Below the pieces are notes generated by a model. It saw only the letters and a program-made list of their open reading frames with translations. It did no database searches and was not told the DNA's origin. The position numbers were made by a program, and so were the translations under genes. Below are positions 9,007 through 16,264 of a stretch of DNA of 46,572 nt, one piece after another. How positions within the stretch are numbered: the first letter of the stretch is position 1; every line of letters starts with the position of its first letter. Source of the DNA: an uncultured Blautia sp. (lineage in GTDB: Bacteria; Bacillota; Clostridia; Lachnospirales; Lachnospiraceae); contig USPF01000010.1 of assembly GCA_900556555.1 (NCBI GenBank), positions 1 to 46,572 of the forward strand, read 5' to 3'.

Positions 9007-9897
9007 ATGGATATCAGTTTCGAACTTTATAAAGTATTTTATCATGTTGCCACGACTCTTAGCTTCTCTGAAGCATCCAGACAACTCTATATCTCCCAGT
9101 CTGCGGTAAGCCAGTCTGTGAAATCCCTGGAACAAAAACTGGGGCATCCCCTCTTTCACCGGAGCACAAAAAAAGTCACCCTGACCCCGGAAGGAGAATC
9201 TCTTCTTCGCCATGTAGAACCAGCGGTGAACCTTTTATATGAAGGAGAAAACCAGGTTTTGAATTCCCCTTCCCTGGAAGCTCCTTTGCGCATTGGTGCC
9301 AGCGACACCATCTGCCGCTATTTTCTGGTTCCCTACTTCCAGCGCTTTCATCAGGAATTCCCAAATATCCATATAAAAGTCACCAACGCCACCTCCAAGG
9401 ATTGTGTGTCTCTTCTTCACAATAATAAGGTGGACTTTATTGTTGCAAATAGTCCCAACTCTTATTTAACAGAAAAAGATACCTCCTATGTCATTCAGGA
9501 ATTTCAGGATATTTTTGTGGCAGGCAAAAAATTCTTCGACCTGGAAGAACAGATATTATCCTTACGGGAATTAACCAAATACCCCATTCTCATGCTGGAT
9601 AAGACCAGCACTACCAGTGAATTTCTTCATCAGCTTTTTGTGAAGAACGGACTGTCTCTGACTCCTGAAGCAGAGCTTTCCAGTAATGATCTGCTGCTTG
9701 ATTTTGCCCACATAGGACTCGGAATCACGGTTGTCCCGGATTATGTGCTAAAACACCGCCAAAAAGAATTTTACCCCTTACAAATCAAAGAAACTATCCC
9801 GGCCAGAAAACTGCTGCTTGCCTATCAATCCCAGCTACTGTCTTCTCCAGCTTGTGAAAAATTTCTCCGCTATCTCCTGCCAGACATACAACTGTGA
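9007..9897 (+). CDS. LysR-family transcriptional regulator
   Basis: 296 residues. The winged helix lies at residues 1-60 (ATTLSFSEASRQLYISQSAVSQSVKSLE is the helix-turn-helix), followed by a substrate-binding domain from about residue 90 (PLRIGASDTICRYFLVPYFQRF, GLGITVVPDYVL). LysR proteins often control a divergent gene, which here is purL, but nothing in the sequence proves that target or names an inducer. The ATG at 9007 has AGAAAGGA 7 nt upstream. It is convergent with ridA, 54 bp apart. Confidence 0.9.
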   Translation: MDISFELYKVFYHVATTLSFSEASRQLYISQSAVSQSVKSLEQKLGHPLFHRSTKKVTLTPEGESLLRHVEPAVNLLYEGENQVLNSPSLEAPLRIGASDTICRYFLVPYFQRFHQEFPNIHIKVTNATSKDCVSLLHNNKVDFIVANSPNSYLTEKDTSYVIQEFQDIFVAGKKFFDLEEQILSLRELTKYPILMLDKTSTTSEFLHQLFVKNGLSLTPEAELSSNDLLLDFAHIGLGITVVPDYVLKHRQKEFYPLQIKETIPARKLLLAYQSQLLSSPACEKFLRYLLPDIQL

Positions 9898-9905
9898 ACC
9901 GAAAA

Positions 9906-9937
9906 AGAAGCCGCAACGGAATTCCATCACAGCTTCT
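9906..9937. terminator. Possible terminator between lysR and ridA
   Basis: AGAAGC (9906-9911) pairs with GCTTCT (9932-9937) around a GGAATTCC palindrome. The stem is short and the loop large; CCTATTTTTATTC follows on the plus strand. Weak. Confidence 0.35.
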
Positions 9938-9951
9938 CCTCAGACCTATTT

Positions 9952-10326
9952 TTATTCTGCTTCTGCGATTACTTCCACTTCGCAGAGCACATTCTTTGGC
10001 AATGTTTTCACAGCCACGCAGGAACGGGCTGGTTTGCCGGTAAAATATTTTGCATAGATTTCATTGAATGCAGCAAAATCACCCATATCAGACAGAAAAC
10101 AGGTGGTCTTCACTGTCTTTTCATAACTACTTCCTGCTGCTTCCAGAACAGCTGCCAGGTTCTGCATCACCTGCTCTGCCTGTTCTTCAATAGTAGTTCC
10201 CTGAATTTCTCCTGTCTTTGGATTTAAAGGAATCTGTCCTGATGTAAATACCATTCCATTTACCTTCATTGCCTGTGAATATGGGCCGATTGCTGCCGGC
10301 GCCTTGTCTGTGCTGATTACCTGCAT
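9952..10326 (-). CDS. ridA: RidA family reactive intermediate/imine deaminase
   Basis: 124 residues matching RidA/YjgF/UK114 along the full length: APAAIGPYSQAMKVNGMVFTSGQIP, EQAEQVMQNLAAVLEAAG and PARSCVAVKTLPKNVLCEVEVIAE. The Arg in ARSCV is the residue that binds the carboxylate of 2-aminoacrylate-type imines, which RidA hydrolyses to 2-keto acids and ammonia. I use the ATG at 10324-10326 because GGAGGAG lies 6 nt upstream; an upstream in-frame start would destroy that site. It has its own promoter. Confidence 0.93.
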   Translation of the reverse strand: MQVISTDKAPAAIGPYSQAMKVNGMVFTSGQIPLNPKTGEIQGTTIEEQAEQVMQNLAAVLEAAGSSYEKTVKTTCFLSDMGDFAAFNEIYAKYFTGKPARSCVAVKTLPKNVLCEVEVIAEAE

Positions 10327-10359
10327 AATACACTCCTCCAAATTTTCATAGTGGATTTC

Positions 10360-10388
10360 ATTATAATCGAAAAAACATCTGTATGCAA
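10360..10388 (-). promoter_or_regulatory. Promoter of ridA
   Basis: Minus strand: -35 TTGCAT (10383-10388), 17 bp, -10 TATAAT (10360-10365). Confidence 0.8.
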
Positions 10389-10393
10389 GTTTT

Positions 10394-12763
10394 TTAATCT
10401 GACCAAAAATCTTTCAATTTTTCTTGTACCTGAGCCACCGTACAGACCTCATATCCCTGCCATTCTGCCGGAAACAATTCCTGATATGCCCGCTGCAAAA
10501 AACGCTCATCTAAAAGCAGCACAATCCCTCTGTCCGTCTTAGTCCTGATGACTCTTCCTGCTGCCTGAAGCACCTTATTCATACCCGGATACCGGTACGC
10601 ATAGGAAAATCCCATATTTGCCTTTTCATCATAATATTCCTTCAGGATTTCCCTCTCGCTTCCAATCTGTGGAAGGCCGGTTCCCACAACAGCAGCTCCG
10701 ATTAATTTCTTTCCCGCCAGATCAATTCCTTCTGAGAAGATTCCGCCCATGACACAAAAACCGGCCAGCGTCTCCTCCCCATCTTCCTGAAACTGCTCCA
10801 GAAAGTCTTCTCTTTCCTGCTCTGTCATGGAAGGGGTCTGATACACATAACGCACCTTTGCTTTGGAATTTTCGATTTTCTCTTCCACCACCTGGCAAAT
10901 ATCCTCCATCATACGGTAAGATGGAAAAAACACCAGATAATTGCCCCTTTTTCCAAGAAGAAGCTGAACGATATATTCCGCCATTTTTTCATATTCCCCG
11001 TCATCTCTCCTGGTATATTTACTGCTCACATCCCTGGCTACCAGCAGCTTTAAATTTTCCCTTGGAAAAGGGGAACTGGCACAGATGGCATAATCATCCT
11101 TGCGCATACTGAACAGAGAACGGTAATACGGAAGCGGAAGAAATGTACCGGAAAAAAACACGGTACTTTTTCCTTTGTTCAGGCACTCCTGAAGGTTCCT
11201 CCTGGGATTGACACAGAACAGGGTCAGCAAAAATTCTCCCTGTTCTCCATAATGAGTGTAAATCACATAATTTTCATCCGTCAATTCATACATATTCAGG
11301 AAATGCCGGACTTCAAAAGAAAATTCCAGAATCTCTTTCTGAATTTTTTCCTCATGCTCCTGCTCCAGAAAATGCTCCATCTCTCCTAACAGGCTCATAA
11401 GCTGCAAAGAGAATCCACCGATATGTTCCATTACCTTATAGGTATCACATTCCCGTTTGTATTCCAAAAGATGGCGATTGCATTTTTTCAGAATTCTGGA
11501 TAGTTTCGGGCTGACTTCCTTGACGATTTTTGCTTTTTCCAGAAAATCCTCTTTGCACAGTGTTGCACTGTACATTTTACGCCCACGCTCCACCAGATTA
11601 TGTGCCTCATCAATGAGAAAAAGATAATCTCCTTTCACGCCATCTCCGAAAAAACGTTTCAAATGCACTTTGGGGTCAAAAGCATAATTATAATCGCAGA
11701 TAATGGCATCCACCCAGCTTGACACATCCAGGCACATTTCATAAGGGCACACCTGATGACGTTCTGCCTGTTCTAATAATTCTTCTCTTAGAAACGTATC
11801 TGTGCTGTTTAATAATTCAAAAACAGCATCATTTACCCGGTCAAAATGTCCTTTTGCATAAGGACACTTTTCCGGATTACATTCCATCTCCTCCAAAAGA
11901 CATAACTTTTCCTTGGCAGTAATGCTCAGGGTTTTATAAGAAAGTCCTTTACTCTTTAAGATTTCAAAGGCTTCCTCTGCCACTGTTCTGGTAATGGTTT
12001 TCGCAGTGAGATAAAAAATTTTATCTCCATAGCCTTCCCCCACAGCCCGAACAGCCGGGAACAGTGCTGCCATGGTCTTTCCAATCCCTGTAGGTGCCTG
12101 AATAAATAGCTGGCGGCCTTTTGTGATGGTATGATACACACCGGTCACCAGTTCCCTCTGCCCTTCCCTGTACGGGTAAGGAAATTCCATTCCTTCCATG
12201 GAATTTCGCCGTTTGATCCTCCTGCTGTATTGAAATTCTGCCCATTTATAATACTCTGCCAGCAAATCCAGAAACCACTTTTCCAGATATGAGAGGGTAA
12301 AGGTTTCCTGAAACCGTTTAATCTCCTCTGTCTCAATCTGGCAGTAGGTCATCTGCACCTGGATTTCCTGCTTTTTTAATGGTTTTCCATACATGTAAGC
12401 ATAACACATGGCCTGTGCTTTGTGCACTTCCACCGGTTCTTCCAGATACATCAGTTCTCTGTAAACACCTTTGATCTCATCAATCACTGTGTGTTCTTCC
12501 TCTTCTATGATTCCGTCTGCCCTGCCTTCCACACGAATAATAAATTCCTCATATTCCTGATCCCAGCTAAGGGGAACTTCCGCCCGGTAGGATGCTTTCA
12601 TCTGTTTTTGTATTTTCCTGTGTATTTTGCTGCCCTTTAGCATTGCTTCTTTGTCAGCTGCAAAACTTCTCCTGTTATCCAGATTCCCGCTTCTTAAAAT
12701 AAATTCCACCAGATTTCGGACCGAAATCCTGATGATTTCTTTTTCCTGTGTTTTCATCCCCAT
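10394..12763 (-). CDS. Fe-S type Rad3/DinG-like helicase fused to an N-terminal PD-(D/E)XK nuclease-like domain
   Basis: About 789 residues. Residues 1-180 show a PD-(D/E)XK pattern: Asp83 in EGRADGI, Asp95-Glu96-x-Lys98 in VIDEIKG and a Q-x3-Y motif (Gln117, Tyr121), as in Cas4/AddB-like nucleases. The helicase follows: Walker A APTGIGKT (223-230), DEAH (385-388), and the cysteine set C288, C295, C300, C339, C344 between them, which fits the 4Fe-4S cluster of XPD/DinG helicases; AAGRVIRTKTDRG lies near the end. Inferred role is DNA repair. The start is uncertain: ATG 12763 (AAAGGA 14 nt upstream), ATG 12793 and TTG 12802 are all in frame, and the upstream two sit beside a terminator tail. 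Confidence 0.82.
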   Translation of the reverse strand: MGMKTQEKEIIRISVRNLVEFILRSGNLDNRRSFAADKEAMLKGSKIHRKIQKQMKASYRAEVPLSWDQEYEEFIIRVEGRADGIIEEEEHTVIDEIKGVYRELMYLEEPVEVHKAQAMCYAYMYGKPLKKQEIQVQMTYCQIETEEIKRFQETFTLSYLEKWFLDLLAEYYKWAEFQYSRRIKRRNSMEGMEFPYPYREGQRELVTGVYHTITKGRQLFIQAPTGIGKTMAALFPAVRAVGEGYGDKIFYLTAKTITRTVAEEAFEILKSKGLSYKTLSITAKEKLCLLEEMECNPEKCPYAKGHFDRVNDAVFELLNSTDTFLREELLEQAERHQVCPYEMCLDVSSWVDAIICDYNYAFDPKVHLKRFFGDGVKGDYLFLIDEAHNLVERGRKMYSATLCKEDFLEKAKIVKEVSPKLSRILKKCNRHLLEYKRECDTYKVMEHIGGFSLQLMSLLGEMEHFLEQEHEEKIQKEILEFSFEVRHFLNMYELTDENYVIYTHYGEQGEFLLTLFCVNPRRNLQECLNKGKSTVFFSGTFLPLPYYRSLFSMRKDDYAICASSPFPRENLKLLVARDVSSKYTRRDDGEYEKMAEYIVQLLLGKRGNYLVFFPSYRMMEDICQVVEEKIENSKAKVRYVYQTPSMTEQEREDFLEQFQEDGEETLAGFCVMGGIFSEGIDLAGKKLIGAAVVGTGLPQIGSEREILKEYYDEKANMGFSYAYRYPGMNKVLQAAGRVIRTKTDRGIVLLLDERFLQRAYQELFPAEWQGYEVCTVAQVQEKLKDFWSD

Positions 12764-12800
12764 ATCACAACACAATTTCCTTTCATCATACATGGAAAAC

Positions 12801-12851
12801 AAAAGAAAACCGGCTCTCCTTATGTACCTATGCCGTCATAAGAAAAACCGG
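12801..12851 (-). terminator. Terminator after mrp
   Basis: On the minus strand CCGGTTTTTCTTATG (from 12851) pairs with CATAAGGAGAGCCGG (to 12810) through Watson-Crick and U-G pairs, followed by TTTTCTTTTG. The apparent AAGGAG upstream of the helicase gene is part of this stem. Confidence 0.65.
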
Positions 12852-12865
12852 TGTATGTTCTTTTT

Positions 12866-13708
12866 TTAAACCTGAGGAAGGAATTCTCCTGCTCCTGACA
12901 GATAAGTATTCAAAACACCTGCAAACTGTCCTGCATCCACTGATGCTGCAATATCAGGATCCAGAGGCATTTTCCCGATAACCGGAACCTGTACTTCTGC
13001 GGCAGCTGCATCAATCTTGCTCTCACCGAACACATAAATTTTCTTTCCGCAGTCCGGACATTTCACATAGCTGTAGTTTTCTACCAGTCCAAAAACAGGA
13101 ACCTGCATCATCTGTGCCATATTGTAGGCTTTCTTCACAATCATCTGTACCAATTCCTGTGGGGAAGATACGATCACGATTCCGTCAATAGGAAGAGACT
13201 GGAATACAGTAAGCGGTACATCTCCTGTTCCCGGAGGCATGTCTACGAAAAGATAATCCAGTTCGCCCCAGATTACATCTGTCCAGAACTGTTTTACCAT
13301 GTTTGCCAGAATCGGTCCTCTCCAGATAACCGGTGCATCTTCCTGAGGAAGTAGCAGGTTAATGGACATAACCTTAATATCATTTCCAGTCACCATCGGA
13401 TAAATTCCATTGTCATCTGCTACTGCGGAACCTTTTAATCCATACATTCTCGGAATAGACGGTCCTGTGATATCTGCATCCATGATTCCCACACGGTAAC
13501 CATGATATGCCATCTCATTAGCAAGAGAAGCCGTTACCATAGATTTTCCGACACCGCCTTTTCCGCTCACTACACCAATCACCTTTGTGATCTTAGACAG
13601 TGCATTTAAGTTTTCCTTCGGAACACCATTTCCTTTTGCATGACTGCATCCTGCACAGCTTTCTTTATCGCAGGTTTTGCTGTCGCATTGTTTCTTTTCT
13701 TCGCTCAT
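12866..13708 (-). CDS. mrp: Mrp/NBP35-family P-loop ATPase (Fe-S cluster carrier)
   Basis: 280 residues. The deviant Walker A GVVSGKGGVGKSMV (about residues 45-58), DADITGPSIPRMYGL and DYLFVDMPPGTGDVPLT are diagnostic. A short N-terminal region carries C8, C13, C18 and C21, and a CPDCGKKIYVFG zinc-ribbon-like site occurs near the C-terminus. Family members bind and transfer 4Fe-4S clusters; the ATPase role here is inferred. The ATG at 13708 has AAAGGA 10 nt upstream; longer in-frame starts lack a site. csoR lies 68 bp upstream on the same strand, probably co-transcribed. Confidence 0.9.
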   Translation of the reverse strand: MSEEKKQCDSKTCDKESCAGCSHAKGNGVPKENLNALSKITKVIGVVSGKGGVGKSMVTASLANEMAYHGYRVGIMDADITGPSIPRMYGLKGSAVADDNGIYPMVTGNDIKVMSINLLLPQEDAPVIWRGPILANMVKQFWTDVIWGELDYLFVDMPPGTGDVPLTVFQSLPIDGIVIVSSPQELVQMIVKKAYNMAQMMQVPVFGLVENYSYVKCPDCGKKIYVFGESKIDAAAAEVQVPVIGKMPLDPDIAASVDAGQFAGVLNTYLSGAGEFLPQV

Positions 13709-13776
13709 TTTTTCAGTATCCTTTCTTTTGTCATTTCTGACGAAATCTATTCTTCTGCCCAAAAGCAGAAATCAAC

Positions 13777-14115
13777 TTATTTAATAAACCGGTCAATTGC
13801 TTTGTTCAGTTCCTCCAATGCCTCATGGTCACCGCTTTCAATGGCATCTACAATACAATGCTCAATATGATCCTGAAGAATCACTTTACCTGTATTGTTA
13901 ATAGCAGCCTTCACTGCGGAAAGCTGGATCAGGACTTCGCTGCAGTCCCGGCCCTCTTCCACCATCCTGCGGATTGATTCCATATGACCGATTGCACGGG
14001 AAAGCCTGTTCAGCACAGCCTTTGTATGGGTGTGACTGTGAGTATGCCCATGATGATGCACAACGACGGTTCCATCTTCCAACACATGGGTATGTTCCTG
14101 TCCTTTTTCTTCCAT
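13777..14115 (-). CDS. csoR: CsoR-family metal-sensing repressor with a His-rich N-terminus
   Basis: 112 residues. The CsoR/RcnR/FrmR four-helix fold starts at about residue 32 (TKAVLNRLSRAIGHMESIRRMVEEGRDC). Cys58, His83 and Cys87 follow the CsoR spacing C-x24-H-x3-C, which in characterised CsoR binds Cu(I). The first 31 residues contain nine histidines around HHHGHTHSHTHT, an extension not needed for the fold. AAAGGAG lies 9 nt before the ATG. Own promoter; mrp follows. Copper is the best guess for the metal, but the His tail leaves nickel or zinc open. No copper ATPase gene is adjacent. Confidence 0.88.
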   Translation of the reverse strand: MEEKGQEHTHVLEDGTVVVHHHGHTHSHTHTKAVLNRLSRAIGHMESIRRMVEEGRDCSEVLIQLSAVKAAINNTGKVILQDHIEHCIVDAIESGDHEALEELNKAIDRFIK

Positions 14116-14145
14116 TTCTGTGTTCTCCTTTCTCGCACTCTTTTT

Positions 14146-14173
14146 ATTATATCAAACCTGCATGAAAAAGCAA
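14146..14173 (-). promoter_or_regulatory. Promoter of csoR-mrp
   Basis: Minus strand: -35 TTGCTT (14168-14173), 16 bp, -10 TATAAT (14146-14151). Confidence 0.65.
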
Positions 14174-14187
14174 CGGCAAAAAATCTC

Positions 14188-14427
14188 CTAAAACTCTGAA
14201 ATCGTTATTTTTTGATGAATTGCTGCTGTCATCACATCGAAAACCACACTGCCGTCTGCACGGTCTGTACGCTCAATCTTTAATTCCGCTTCATTTTTAA
14301 ATTTTTCCCGCACAAATGCTTCTAAATCTGCATCCTCCGGCAATTCTACTTCTTCTATAAAAATATCCCGCATCTGATTTCCCGGGCAAAGGTTCAAAAT
14401 TTCTCTGATCACTTCATATTCTTTCAT
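14188..14427 (-). CDS. Small conserved-looking protein of unknown function
   Basis: 79 residues, acidic, with no membrane segment or motif that I recognise; it has one Cys in LCPGNQMRDIFIEEVELPED and ends in AAIHQKITISEF. It is probably a real gene: AAAGGAG lies 9-10 nt before the ATG, an extended -10 promoter lies just upstream, and it fills a gap between csoR and the divergent xpt. The sequence suggests a small alpha/beta domain (alternating charged strand and helix), but no function can be given. Confidence 0.65.
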   Translation of the reverse strand: MKEYEVIREILNLCPGNQMRDIFIEEVELPEDADLEAFVREKFKNEAELKIERTDRADGSVVFDVMTAAIHQKITISEF

Positions 14428-14463
14428 ATTCTTCCTCTCCTTTACTGGACTTTATTTCTCCAT

Positions 14464-14472
14464 ATTATAGCA
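14464..14472 (-). promoter_or_regulatory. Extended -10 promoter of the 79-residue gene
   Basis: Minus strand TGC-TATAAT; -10 hexamer at 14464-14469. The -35 region is poor (CTTTTA), as is common with extended -10 promoters. Confidence 0.55.
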
Positions 14473-14520
14473 CGAAATCAAAAAAATAAAAGGATTTTCA
14501 AGGAAAAAACAAAAAATAAG

Positions 14521-14549
14521 TTGCCAAGTGTCACATTATGTCATATGAT
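14521..14549 (+). promoter_or_regulatory. Promoter of xpt
   Basis: -35 TTGCCA (14521-14526), 17 bp, -10 TATGAT (14544-14549). The leader to the ATG is about 45 nt, too short for a purine riboswitch with its expression platform. Confidence 0.6.
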
Positions 14550-14602
14550 GGTTAGTATCAAAATTTTTATCGATTCTTAGGAAAACCGGGAGGACAAAAA
14601 TT

Positions 14603-15175
14603 ATGCAGCTTTTAAAAGAGCGTATTTTAAAAGACGGAATTGTGAAACCAGGAAACGTCCTGAAAGTAGACAGTTTCTTAAATCATCAGATGGATATTCC
14701 TTTTATCAATGAAATTGGAAAAGAATTCAAACGAATCTACGCAGATGCACCAATCAATAAGATTCTCACCATTGAGGCATCCGGTATCGGCATTGCCTGT
14801 ATCGTAGCACAATACTTCAATGTACCTGTTGTTTTTGCAAAAAAATCACAGAGCGTAAATTTAGACGGTGAAATGTACACCACCAAAATTGAATCTTTTA
14901 CTCATAAAAAAGTCTATGATGTGATTCTTTCTAAAAAATTCCTGGGACCGGAAGACCATGTACTGATCATTGACGATTTTCTGGCAAACGGATGTGCCTT
15001 AAAAGGGCTGATTGAAATTGTAAAAAGCTCTGGTGCCGTTCTGGAAGGAACCGGCATTGTAATCGAAAAAGGTTTCCAGCACGGGGGTGATATGCTGCGT
15101 GAACAGGGTATCCGTGTAGAATCTCTGGCTATTATTGATTCCATGAGTGATGATTCTCTGACCTTCCGTGAATAA
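14603..15175 (+). CDS. xpt: Xanthine phosphoribosyltransferase
   Basis: 190 residues, the usual length. It salvages xanthine with PRPP to give XMP. The type I PRTase loop HVLIIDDFLANGCA is present, together with the family N-terminus MQLLKERI and LKVDSFLNHQMDI. GGGAGGAC precedes the ATG. No guanine/xanthine riboswitch is seen upstream. The ECF S-component gene follows 94 bp downstream on the same strand, with no clear terminator between; xanthine or a related base is a possible but unproven substrate for that transporter. Confidence 0.93.
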   Translation: MQLLKERILKDGIVKPGNVLKVDSFLNHQMDIPFINEIGKEFKRIYADAPINKILTIEASGIGIACIVAQYFNVPVVFAKKSQSVNLDGEMYTTKIESFTHKKVYDVILSKKFLGPEDHVLIIDDFLANGCALKGLIEIVKSSGAVLEGTGIVIEKGFQHGGDMLREQGIRVESLAIIDSMSDDSLTFRE

Positions 15176-15269
15176 AACTGGACTGGTCATTTTTATCAAA
15201 ACTGGCTCTTTCTTTCAATCCACTTTTCGTTTATAGTATGGAAAACAAAGAAAAAGGAGGAGCACTTTT

Positions 15270-15794
15270 ATGAACCACTCTACAAAAAAGATTATACTGG
15301 CAGCCCTCTTTGCAGCACTTGCCTGTGTGGCTACCATGTCCATCCGTATTCCAACCATTGGAACAGGAGGATACATTCATCCAGGTGATGCCATTGTCAT
15401 TCTCTGCGGTGTTATTCTGGGTCCAGTATGGGGTTTTCTGGCCGCAGGCATTGGTTCCTGTATGGCTGATCTTTTAGGCGGTTATTTCGTTTATGTACCG
15501 ATTACACTTATCATCAAAGGTCTGGTAGCTTTTTTCTCAGCCTTTGCTTATCAAAAACTTGCAAAATCAGAAAAAATGCGTTATGTAGGTGTTGCTGCCG
15601 GAGGTATTCTTGACATCATTCTGGTAGCAGGAGGTTATTTCCTCTGTGAATATATCATGTATGGTGCAGGTGCTGCGTCCAGCATTCCCGCAAACTTAGT
15701 CCAGGCAATCAGCGGGCTGGTGCTGTCCCTGGTACTCTACCCTATACTAATGGCCGTACCTGAAGTAAAACACATGACTTTGGCACACCATTAA
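15270..15794 (+). CDS. ECF transporter S component (substrate not assigned)
   Basis: 174 residues with about six membrane segments and the typical ECF S layout: TKKIILAALFAALACVATM at the N-terminus (the AxxxA-type helix that meets the T component), then GGYIHPGDAIVILCG and GFLAAGIGSCMADLLGGY. Such proteins capture a vitamin or base and share an energising EcfAAT module encoded elsewhere. The loop pattern resembles the pantothenate/hydroxymethylpyrimidine-like group, but substrate cannot be read from sequence. GGAGGAG lies 7 nt before the ATG. A terminator overlaps its stop. Confidence 0.8.
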   Translation: MNHSTKKIILAALFAALACVATMSIRIPTIGTGGYIHPGDAIVILCGVILGPVWGFLAAGIGSCMADLLGGYFVYVPITLIIKGLVAFFSAFAYQKLAKSEKMRYVGVAAGGILDIILVAGGYFLCEYIMYGAGAASSIPANLVQAISGLVLSLVLYPILMAVPEVKHMTLAHH

Positions 15795-15819
15795 AAAAAG
15801 AGGCTTGGCCTCTTTTTTT
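15794..15819. terminator. Bidirectional terminator between ECF S gene and acetyltransferase
   Basis: AAAAAAGAGGC and GCCTCTTTTTTT around a TTG loop. It overlaps the end of both convergent genes, whose stop codons lie in its arms. Confidence 0.85.
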
Positions 15820-16264
15820 AATGTCTCTCTTTTATCATCTGATAATACTTCAGTTCTTCATACCCCAGTTTTCCATACAGGGCAATAGCTCTCTTATTTT
15901 CATAAGTAGCTTCCAGGCGGAATCGTTTGGCATCCGGATACTCTTTTTCCACCCATGCAAATACTTCTGTCCCGTATCCCTTTCCACGGCACTGTGGTTT
16001 AAAATACAGCTCATCCAGCCAGATTGCCATTCCTCCGGCCTCATTGCTCCAGGTAATGGCTAAGAGCAGATATCCCACCACTTTGGTCTCATCTTCCAGC
16101 ATCAGGGTTCTGGAGTATTCTTTGCTCCGCAGACATTCCTGAAGAGTCGCCTCAAAATGGGCTTCCGGAACATTATGATCACAGGCAGGCCCTCCATAAA
16201 AATCTTTTGACATTTCAAAAAACTCTGCTCTATCTGTTTCTCTGATATCCCGAATCTTCAACAT
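15818..16264 (-). CDS. GNAT-family N-acetyltransferase
   Basis: 148 residues covering a full GNAT fold: acceptor N-terminus MLKIRDIRETDRAEFFEMSKDFY, the acetyl-CoA motif PQCRGKGYGTEVFAWVEKEY (R/Q-x-x-G-x-G) and a C-terminal NKRAIALYGKLGYEE. Substrate unknown. Its ATG overlaps the end of the DNA polymerase gene by 7 bp, so it is the last gene of the xth-selD-dinB operon and probably translationally coupled. Confidence 0.85.
   Translation of the reverse strand: MLKIRDIRETDRAEFFEMSKDFYGGPACDHNVPEAHFEATLQECLRSKEYSRTLMLEDETKVVGYLLLAITWSNEAGGMAIWLDELYFKPQCRGKGYGTEVFAWVEKEYPDAKRFRLEATYENKRAIALYGKLGYEELKYYQMIKERH

Noticed and set aside
14470..14602. Purine riboswitch upstream of xpt
   Set aside because: The conserved purine aptamer core and P1-P3 stems are absent, and the leader after the promoter is only about 45 nt.
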